From Petrolisthes cinctipes (taxonomy: Eukaryota > Arthropoda > Malacostraca > Decapoda > Porcellanidae), in assembly GCA_033782935.1 (NCBI GenBank), contig JAWQEG010001384.1, forward strand, positions 126,501 to 190,500: 64,000 bases of DNA. The letters are read 5' to 3'. Every line of letters starts with the position of its first letter. Position 1 is the first letter of the stretch. The position numbers and the translations under genes are program-made. Under the pieces are notes generated by a model. It did no database searches, was not told where the DNA came from, and worked only from the letters and a program-made list of their open reading frames with translations. Positions 56,412-64,000 of this stretch are shown here, piece after piece.

Positions 56412-59400
56412 CACCGTTCAAGGTCCTTCAGTGGAATTGCCGTGGCTTGCGTGCTTCTTGGGAGGAACTGCGCGTTCTTCTCTCTAGCTTCTCTCCTGCA
56501 TGTGTTTCTCTCCAAGAGACAATGCTTGGGGACTACATTCCTGCCAGTCCTCCAGCATACTCAGCATTTTATTCCAATTCATTTGAAGGGCAGGGTCATC
56601 ATGGTGGCTCTGCCATCCTAGTTCGCCGAGATATTCCATGCACGAGCCTGGAGCTTGACACTCCGCTCCAGGCTGTTGCAGTTAAGGTTTTTATGGACCG
56701 CCCGTACACTGTGTGCAGTCTATACCTTCCTCCCAGTGTTACAGTTGAGAGGGGTGATCTCAACCATCTTGTACGGGACCTTCCATCTCCCTTTATTTTA
56801 TTGGGTGATTTTAATGGTCGTCATCCTCTGTGGGGTGACAGTTCGGTCAACCCCAGGGGTGTTTTATTGGCTTCTTTTATTGAGGATGAGGGATTAGGGG
56901 TTTTAAATACGGGAGATGTGACACATTTTAACAGCCCTACTGGGACTTTTACCGCCATTGACATTTCCCTTTGCTCACCCAGTGCTCTGTTGGATTTTAC
57001 TTGGAGAGTGTTGCCTGACTTATATGGCAGTGACCATTTCCCTATACTTTTAGAAGGTAACAGGTACGAACCACAGTCTCGTCTTCCTAGGTGGAAATTA
57101 GAGAAGGCTGACTGGCAGTTTTTTAGAGAGCTAACTTCTTCGGTCTCTTCTGTAGCCGATTTCGGTAGCTCTGACGAGGCTGTAACATATTTCACTGATA
57201 TGCTCCACTCTACTGCTCTCAACTCTATCCCTAGAACTTCTGGCTACTTTCCCAAACGTCCTGTCCCTTGGTGGTCACCAGTCTGCACCACTGCTGTGCG
57301 GGCGAAGCGCGCTGCTTTCTCTCGCCTTCGTCGCAATCGTGGGGACCCAACTCTTTTAGAGGACTTCCGACGGGCAAGGGCTCGGGCTAGACGAGTTTTA
57401 AAAGAGGCCCGACGTGCATCTTGGAAGGCCTATGTGTCTTCAATTAATACTAAAACTCCACTCACCCAAGTGTTCAGGAGAGTCCGTAAGATGGCGGGGA
57501 AGTTTTCTCCTAGTTCTCCACCTGTACTTAAAGTCAATGGAATTAAGATCATGGATGGTTTGACAGTGGCCAATACCATGGCGGAGGCTTTTGCAAAGGT
57601 CTCCAGCCGTGACTCTCGACCTCTGGCTGTCAGGCATGAGTTAAGAGCCAAGGAGCGTACAGTCCTGGATTTCACAGGGAACGAGAATGAAAGTTATAAC
57701 CATATATTCACCCTGAGAGACCTGCATTCTGCTCTCTCTCTCTGCGGCGACACTTCTCCTGGGCCAGACAACATCCCATATGCAATGTTACGACACTTGG
57801 GTGAGGAAGCGATCTCATTTCTTTTAGCTGTATATAACAGAATCTGGCTGGAGGGTGTCTTCCCTTCTGGGTGGAGGGTTGCTACCATCCTTCCTTTTCT
57901 CAAACCGGGCAAGGACTCTGGTGTTGCCCTTAATTATCGACCAATTGCCTTGACCTCCTGTCTCTGTAAACTATTTGAAAAGATGGTGAATGTCAGACTG
58001 GTATACTTCTTGGAACTAGGTGATTTTCTGTCTCCGTCCCAGTCTGGCTTTCGTAAATACCGTTCCACTACAGATGCTCTGGTCAGGTTGGAAGCTGCTG
58101 CATGTGAGGCATTTGCATGACATCAACACCTTGTCTGTGTATTCTTTAATTTAGAGAAAGCCTATGCCACTACATGGCAATATGGCATCCTGCAGCAACT
58201 CCATTTATATGGCCTGCGGGGTCGCCTTCAACGCTTTCTTAAGGAGTTTCTCAGTGGTCGCAGTTTTTCTGTGAGGGTTGGTACAACCCACTCAGCATCT
58301 GTTGCACAGGAGGAGGGCGTCCCCCAGGGAAGCGTCCTCAGTGTCACATTGTTTGCAGTAGCAATTAATGCCATTGCCTCATCCCTTCCAGACGGTATAG
58401 CTAACTCGATGTACGTTGACGACCTAGCAGTCTGGTTTGCTGCTTCCCGTATGTCAGTGGCGGAGCGGCGCATGCAGCTTGCCCTTGACAGGGTGTCACG
58501 TTGGACTGTTTCTCATGGGTTTCGATTATCTCCTTCCAAGACAGTTGCTATGCACTTCTGCCGCATCCGAGGCGTCCACCCGGATCCGGACTTATTCATG
58601 TATGGTCATCGGATACGATGTGTCGAGGAGACTCGCTTTTTGGGTCTCCTTTTTGACAAACGTTTGACTTGGGTTCCCCACTTACGTACACTTAAGGTCT
58701 CTTGCCTCAAGGCTCTTAACCTGTTGAGGGTCCTGAGCCATACATCCTGTGGGGCTGATCGGGCCACCCTCCTCCGCCTATACCATGTTCTTATTAGGTC
58801 AAAACTCGACTATGGGTGTGAGGTGTACTCTTCTGCCACCGATGCCCGTCTCAGAGTTTTAGACCCTGTTCATCATGCTGGAGTACGTCTGGCGACCGGA
58901 GCCTTCAGGTCGTCCCCAATCCCCAGTCTCCTGGTGGACGCTAATGAGCCACCTCTTGATCTCCGTCGTCAGTCCTTGATGGTTCGTTGTTGGCATCGAT
59001 TACATCGACTTCCTGACTCCCTACCTTGCTTGGCGGTGTCATCTGATATCATGTCTCAGTACTACCTTTTACATTCTCGTGCACCATAGCCCTTTGGCTT
59101 CCGGGTCAGGAAGGCTATGGAGGAGATGGGCATAGATGACTACCAGATTTGTCCTGTGAGGGTCCCCAGGGTGGCTCCATGGCTTCTTCCAGAAGTTTTC
59201 CCTTGCACCTGCTTTACAGACAAGAAGGAATCTCTTCCTCCTCCAGTGGCTCGTTCCCTCTTTTTAGAACATGCCTTCACTCACAGGGAGTCCCTCCCTG
59301 TGTACACTGATGGGTCAAAGTCTGATGCTGGAGTTGGCTTTGGAGTTGTCTTTCCTGACTTTTGCCGTGGAGGCAGGCTCCCTTCTGTCATGTCCCTTTT

Positions 59401-60130
59401 TACTGCTGAGCTCTCGGCCATTTTATATGCCCTCCAAGTGATTTTTACTCTCCCTCAGCCTTCGTTTACTATTTTTAGCGATTCCTGTAGTGCCTTGCAG
59501 GCCTTGTGCAATTTTAACTCTTCCCATCCCCTGGTGTTGGCCATTCTTGAGTGGCTTGTCCTCCTGGGTCGTCGTGGCCGGAAAGTCACTTTTTGCTGGG
59601 TCCCGGCCCATGTGGGTGTTGATGGGAATGAGCTGGCTGACGCCCTGGCTAAGGCTGTGGTCTCCAATTCCCGGCCTCCTGCCAGGCGTCAACCTGTTCC
59701 TGCAGTGGACCTTCGACCCTACATAGATGCTACCGTTCGTTCCTGCTGGCAGGACAGATGGGACGCCGTCGGGGCTAACAAGCTCCGAGACATCCGCCAG
59801 CGTCTTGGTTTGTGGAGCTACAGTGGCCTGTCCCGCCGGTGGGAGACAGCTCTTGTCCATCTCCGCATTGGCCACACATTATTGACTCATGGCTTTTTAA
59901 TGGAGAGGGCTCACCCTCCCTACTGTGATGATTGTCTTGTCCCTTTGACAGTACGGCATCTTAGTGACGAGTGTCCCAGCCTTGGGGACCTTCGTCGTAG
60001 GCACCTCTCCGAGTACCGGAAGGGTGACGGTTCTTACAGTCTCTCCCAGGTGCTCGGGGAGGAGGCTTGTAGTTTGGGAGGGAACACCCTCTCCTATGTG
60101 GAGGAGGCTGGCCTCCTCCAAAAGTTGTGA
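56411..60130 (+). pseudogene. LINE family 1 ORF2 (copy B): endonuclease, RT, RNase H, with two stops
   Basis: Begins VLQWNCRGLR right after ORF1 without ATG. The endonuclease is complete (LQET, LLGDFNGRHPLWG, SDHFPILLEG). It keeps the segments deleted from copy A (DMLHST near 57200; AKRAAFSRLRRN near 57305). TGA at 58118 replaces Arg. RT motif A reads FFNLEKAYA where copy A has FFDLEKAYD, so the first catalytic Asp is lost; YVDDLAVW is intact. TAG at 59087 replaces Trp. RNase H is complete: VYTDGSKSDAG, FTAELSAILYA, FSDSCSALQ and VPAHVGVDGNELAD. The C-terminal zinc motif is CDDC...RHLSDEC. The stop is at 60128-60130. Confidence 0.9.
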
Positions 60131-60413
60131 ATTTTATTATATTTATGGCATTTTAGATAGTTCAACGTTTTCTTATCTTTTATATATTTTACTTGAATTA
60201 GTCAGGGTTTTTTTTTTTAGTATAAATGTGCCTTTTAGTTTGTATGTTCTTTTATTCATGCTGCCTATCCCTTTCGGGGTGGAGAAGCCTGTTTAGTTTG
60301 TGTAAATATTTTAATAATGATGTAGATGACTACTTTGTGTTGGGCGGTATATGACCATAGCTGTTGCGCCGTCAAATGCCTCATGGCATTTCTAAATCAA
60401 TCAATCAATCAAT

Positions 60414-61445
60414 TTAGTAAACATTGCACCCTGGGTAACACCCCCGTTCACTATAGTGGATTCCTGGTTGCCAGGGGTTAAATCCCGGGTGCCGGAGGTG
60501 GAGGTACACCAGAGGTTTCAAGAGATAATTGTTAAACATCTTTAATATTTCCATCTTTATACCGACGGCTCCAAGATGGATGAATGTGGGGGTGCAGGTG
60601 TATGGTCGACTGAATGCCAGTTAAGAGTCATACATCGATTTTCCTTGCAGAAGTTTTTGCTATTAATAATGCTTTGGACTTTGGCCCTATTGACGACCCA
60701 CGATAGGATAGTTATCTTTACTGATTCTCTAAGTTCACTTAAACCTATTAAATCCTTAAATACAACTAACAATGAAATACAGGGTAATATCATTAGTAAG
60801 CTGTGTTGTGCCAATAAATCAATCAAGCTGATATGGGTACCTTCACATTATGGTTTCTATGGCAATGAACAGGCTGATATACTATCCGGGTCAACTGTTG
60901 ATCTAAACCTTAGTATAGTCCGTACGGATCTCAGGTGTATTGTTTCCCTCATTAAATCTCGAATTCATCGCCTGTGGCAAAGGCAGTGGACCAGATTAAA
61001 CAGCAGTAATAAAGTTAAAACAGTTATAGAACCCTGGGCTACGTCATCATGGCGTAACCGTAGGGACGAGGTGGTGTTGGCCCGTCTCAGGGTCAATGCC
61101 ACCAGATTAACCCACCTCGATCCCTATATCAATAGAAATTTTCCACCCATGTGCCCCTCATGTAATATAATAATGTTCATCTCACACATACTCATTTTTT
61201 GTGTAAAGTATGAGGGTCATCGAGAAAAAATTAAACAATATTTCAAACTTAAAAAAATGGCTCTCACCATCAAAAATATTCTATCAGATTATAAGAATAT
61301 TATAAACAAACTAATGAGTTTTCTGAGGGAGACAAAACTTTCTGACCTTATGTAGATTGATATAATAAAATGGAACTATCGGCTTAATGACCTTTGGCTA
61401 TATGCCACTGGTTGATAGCCAATAAATCCAACAAGCTAAGCTAAG
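60414..61445 (+). mobile_element. LINE family 3, copy E, 3' part
   Basis: Continues family 3 after the LINE B insertion: linker, RNase H, zinc motif, a short 3' UTR, then a tail CAAGCTAAGCTAAGC of AAGCT units that runs directly into U1 snRNA sequence. Confidence 0.75.
60540..61355 (+). pseudogene. LINE family 3 RNase H and C-terminal zinc motif
   Basis: LYTDGSKMDECGGAGVW (first catalytic Asp); AEVFAINNALDFG (Glu) appears only in the +1 frame at 60650-60690, so two compensating frameshifts disturb this part. IFTDSLSSLK (Asp) and WVPSHYGFYGNEQAD (His/Asp) follow in the main frame. The C-terminus has CPSC...SHILIFC, the zinc motif common to I-group ORF2. Stop at 61353-61355. Confidence 0.83.
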
Positions 61446-61606
61446 CTTACCTGGCACAGGAGATACCGTGATCATGAAGGCGGTTTTCCTAGGGCGACGC
61501 TCACCATTGCACTCTGGTGGTGCTGACCCTTGCGATTAACCCAAATGTGGTTAACTCGAGTGTGCAATTATTGTTAGCGAGGGACTGCGTACCCTGCTTG
61601 ACCTCA
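61446..61606 (+). ncRNA. U1: U1 snRNA gene copy or pseudogene
   Basis: Starts CTTACCTGGC, the U1 5' end that pairs with splice donors, with the first three nucleotides (ATA) replaced by LINE tail. Next come stem-loop I with GATCATGAAG (the U1-70K loop fits GAUCANGAAG), CCATTGCACTC (the U1A-binding loop of stem-loop II, core intact), GTGCTGACCCTTGCGATT, CCCAAATGTGG, CAATTATTGTT in the Sm-site position (one change from AATTTTTG/AATTTGTG), and a terminal stem GAGGGACTGCGT...GACCTC. All four stem-loop regions align in order with known U1, about 160 nt. The altered Sm site, lost 5' end and absence of promoter or 3' box suggest a pseudogene. Confidence 0.88.
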
Positions 61607-61631
61607 GCCGGGCGCATATTCACCACATGTA

Positions 61632-61797
61632 GAGTCGTGGTCAAAAATAATCATCCATGTAGGCTAATTCACGTAAGAGTTTGACAGCTTCCCTCTGTTT
61701 CTTAAGTGATAAACTATGGAATAAATAGGTTAAGTACAATCTTTTAATTTACTACAAGCAGCTTTACGCATTACTTAAAACAATAACATTATATATG
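61632..61797 (-). repeat. MITE M1, truncated copy 2
   Basis: Begins GAGTCGTGGTCAAAAATAAT and matches the reverse complement of the 28683-28917 element through ACTTAAAACAATAACATTAT, then stops. The second terminal repeat is missing. TA precedes it. Confidence 0.8.
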
Positions 61798-62286
61798 AGC
61801 AAGCCTGGCAGATCATCGGGTCCTCCAAAGGGAGCCAAAGAGATAGTGAGATCTATTTCATAGAAGACAAAAGAAGATGTAATTACGGGTTCACGGTTTT
61901 GTACTGTAGCCTACTCGCCAGAACTGTCGCACGGTACAGGGGCTCACCCATATTCAGAGATGTAGCGTCACTGTGATTATTTTGCTCGAAACAATCCACG
62001 TGTGTGAGATGCATTATTCTCACTAGCACATGAAGTGAACTTTGTTGCTTAAGGAACTATACCACTTAAATCTCTGAAACATGTGAGCCCCTGTACCACG
62101 TGGCAGTATTGGCGACTGTACTGTATTGTAGTGGTTATAGTGGTTAACGAGTATGTACTGTACTGTACTGTACCCTCCCCCCCAACCGAGTCAACAAACT
62201 CATCAACAGTAACCTCACTTATTGTACCATCCAATCAGATGATCTTATCAGCTACCCAGAAGCAATGACAATAATAAGAGACAGAC
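61798..62286. other. Unassigned DNA with a small fold-back
   Basis: GGTACAGGGGCTCA...TTCAGAGA (61934-61961) pairs with TCTCTGAA...TGAGCCCCTGTACC (62072-62098) around a ~110-bp loop, probably a MITE relic. A CTGTACTGTACTGTAC run lies near 62155. No gene seen. Confidence 0.55.
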
Positions 62287-62588
62287 ATAACACACCAGGG
62301 TGTGGTAGAAACAGACAGAACACACCAGGGTGTGATAGAGACAGACAAAACACACCAGGGTGTGGTAGAGACAGACAGAACACAACAGGGTGTGGCAGAG
62401 ACAAACAGAACACACCAGGGTGTGGTTGAAACAGACAGACAGAACACACCAGGGTGTGGTAGAGACAGACAGAACACAACAGGGTGTGGTAGAAACAAAC
62501 AGACAGAACACACCAAGGTGTTGTAGAAACAGAAAGACAAAACACACCAGGGTGTGATAGACAGACAGAACACAACAGGGTGTGGTAA
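62287..62588. repeat. Minisatellite, ~30-bp unit, about 10 copies
   Basis: Units of GACAGAACACACCAGGGTGT followed by GGTAGAGACA, with CACC/CAAC and GGTAG/GATAG variants and unit lengths of 28-34 bp. Each unit contains the palindromic word ACACCAGGGTGT. The Cys/Val/Leu-rich frames on the minus strand derive from the repeat. Confidence 0.95.
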
Positions 62589-62726
62589 AGGATGAGAAAT
62601 TCTTCATTTTTGGACAAAACCAGACTATATTTGTGGTATAAGATGATAGAAAGATGGGACAACAAGTACCAAGGAAATAGAAGGAATAGAACCAGACCAT
62701 ATCAGTGGTATAAGGTGATAGAAAGA

Positions 62727-62835
62727 TGAGACAACAAGTAATAAGGAATTAAAAGGAACGGAGGGACAGTTGAACAATTGAAAAGGATTGGCTGGGGCCG
62801 AAGGGGCACCAAACCTCTTACAAGTATTGTACACA
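62727..62835 (-). repeat. Short element R2, 5' fragment
   Basis: The minus strand reads GAGGTTTGGTGCCCCTTCGG, CCCCAGCC and then TTCAACTGTCCCTCC, matching the front half of the R2 copies at 11813 and 12533. The hairpin and AATC tail are missing. Confidence 0.6.
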
Positions 62836-63549
62836 AAATTTGTTTTATGGAGAGTGGTTCATGTTCAGTGTTATATACAGTATATTATATTGGATATAAT
62901 ATAAGACCCTAAATGGGTCATCAATAAAGTCCTATAAACTCATTGAATTGTTCCCCTCCACGGAAATCTTTAGTAAAAGGCGAAAGATTTATACGTTTTG
63001 AAGGGAAACCAGATTTAGTAATTTTCTTCACACACCCTAGTTACTCTTAAGGTTAGATTTACCGTGATATGTATTCTGAGTAACAATGTCATTTCTAGTA
63101 ATTAATACATTGTAATATATGTTAGACATATTATTTGTGGGTCAATGTTTATTTGAAATATACTAAAATATTGTGTTATATATATATTGTAAGATATATC
63201 AGTATAAATAATATATTGATAACATACTCCCATAACAATAATTTGCTGATGCCTTTTTTGCCTTGAATATATAGTCCCATATAGTCATACATTTAACCTG
63301 AATATTGTAAATATTATGTGATTTTAATATACTGTATTATAATGTTTGACTGAAGACCTATTTACACTATACAATATTACTATACACGTCACATTACATA
63401 TATGTAGTGTATATAGGAACATATATCATATAATAGTTTCTCTGGTACTAAGGTATGGAAGGTTAACTGTTATTTATATTTTGATATACTGTATTATAAT
63501 GTTTGACTGGAGACCTATTTAGACTATACAATGTTACTATACACGTCAC

Positions 63550-63550
<1 letters not shown>
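62836..63550. other. AT-rich DNA with a 157-bp tandem duplication
   Basis: TACTGTATTATAATGTTTGA and the following ~70 bp occur at about 63330 and again at 63487, a direct repeat offset by 157 bp. No gene seen. Confidence 0.6.

Positions 63551-63594
<44 letters not shown>
63551..63594. repeat. (AT)n microsatellite
   Basis: About 21 TA units ending where the piggyBac relic begins. Confidence 0.97.
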
Positions 63595-63596
<2 letters not shown>

Positions 63597-64000
63597 TGCC
63601 TTTGAGTGCTGTCATCATCTTCACACTGGTAAAAACAATTATCAAAGCACAAATGATATGCCTGTCGGATGTGATTTAGAAGTGTCTTAGCAAACTCCAT
63701 TACTAGATCTCCCCCTAAACCAAGGTTGTTTTCTTCGTTTTGACCTTTTCCTTGGTATAAATCAAACCATACAAAGTAACCCAATGTCGTTGTTCAACAC
63801 CATACTTTGAAACCAAAGCGAATTGGTTTTCCCTGAAGAAATTGCTTGCAACCATGTCTTTCAAAATATTGACAAATTGACTCATCAAAACTGTAATATT
63901 CTTGCAATGGTATGTACTTCAGAAACAGTTTCCCTAGATAATTCAAGAATGGTCTTACTTTGGCAAACTTGTAAAACAGTAAGGAAGCACTTATGTTTCT
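63595..64000 (-). pseudogene. piggyBac-like transposase fragment (continues past window)
   Basis: On the minus strand: FLNYLGKLFLKYIPLQEYY, SFDESICQYF (first catalytic Asp region), GKPIRFGFKVWC, stop, GYFVWFDLYQGK, LGLGGDLVMEF and YHLCFDNCF (second catalytic Asp). A frameshift near 63632 is followed by FTSVKMMTALKGR. The order and wording are those of the DDE_Tnp_1_7 domain of piggyBac transposases. It is truncated at the (AT)n tract on its 3' side, and has one stop (near 63806) and one frameshift. A relic. Confidence 0.85.

Larger units (their letters stand above)
53972..60413 (+). mobile_element. I-group LINE, family 1, copy B (near full length)
   Basis: GC-rich 5' UTR (53972-54504), ORF1, ORF2, 3' UTR, the GGCGG...CCGTC hairpin (60343-60373), the AAATGCC-TCAT-GGCATTT hairpin and an AATC tail ending about 60413. 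It is almost identical to copy A, so recently inserted. It lies in the same direction as LINE E. No target-site duplication is visible at the junctions. Confidence 0.9.

Noticed and set aside
62287..62588. Regular ~30-bp repeats reminiscent of a CRISPR array
   Set aside because: Units are contiguous with no unique spacers, in a eukaryotic context. It is a minisatellite.
62235..62700. Cys/Val/Leu-rich overlapping frames on the minus strand
   Set aside because: Translations of the same minisatellite in three frames.

Overview
This window looks like arthropod nuclear DNA, most likely from a decapod crustacean. The reasons are the AT-rich, microsatellite-dense background ((AT)n, (GA)n, (GT)n, (TTA)n, (ACT)n), degenerate CCTAA repeats (the arthropod telomere motif), and the mix of RNase-H-bearing LINEs, tRNA-derived SINEs, Tc1/mariner, piggyBac and Penelope-like relics. 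I see no convincing host protein-coding gene. Nearly everything readable is a mobile element or its debris. The one recognisable host-type gene sequence is a U1 snRNA copy near 61.45-61.61 kb. The organism call is inference.

Layout. 0-9.5 kb: a nearly intact I-group LINE (family 1, copy A, entering from the left edge), a CR1/L2-like LINE, a tRNA-like SINE fragment, and an internally deleted third copy of family 1. 9.5-19.9 kb: interspersed non-autonomous repeats, two SINE/LINE-tail elements in opposite orientation, two decayed Tc1-like transposons, one of them split by a 667-bp inverted-repeat element with a CCGG target duplication, and a possible LTR carrying heat-shock-element motifs. 19.9-25.1 kb: LINE family 2, copy C. 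25.1-42.6 kb: gene-poor, with an (AT)n tract, a Penelope-like fold-back, several TA-flanked MITEs, a 1.8-kb nested palindrome, an interstitial telomere-like tract, a tRNA-SINE and a dispersed paired motif. 42.6-51.8 kb: a decayed Gypsy element whose integrase precedes its reverse transcriptase (Gmr1-type order). It is interrupted by a SINE and by LINE family 2 copy D, which itself carries another SINE. 51.8-61.4 kb: LINE family 3 (copy E), split by an almost full-length family 1 LINE (copy B). The 3' tail of E runs straight into the U1 sequence. 61.6-64 kb: a MITE relic, a ~30-bp minisatellite, a SINE fragment, an (AT)n tract and a piggyBac transposase relic leaving the right edge.

How the parts relate. 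Families 1, 2 and 3 each encode a Gag-like ORF1 with zinc knuckles and an ORF2 with an EEP endonuclease, a reverse transcriptase, RNase H and a C-terminal zinc motif, although no single copy here is fully functional. Family 1 ends in two hairpins and an AATC tail. A much shorter element family shares the first hairpin and the tail, so it may use the LINE machinery. Copies A and B differ at only a few sites, so family 1 was active recently. Nesting gives relative ages: Gypsy before LINE D before its internal SINE, and LINE E before LINE B.
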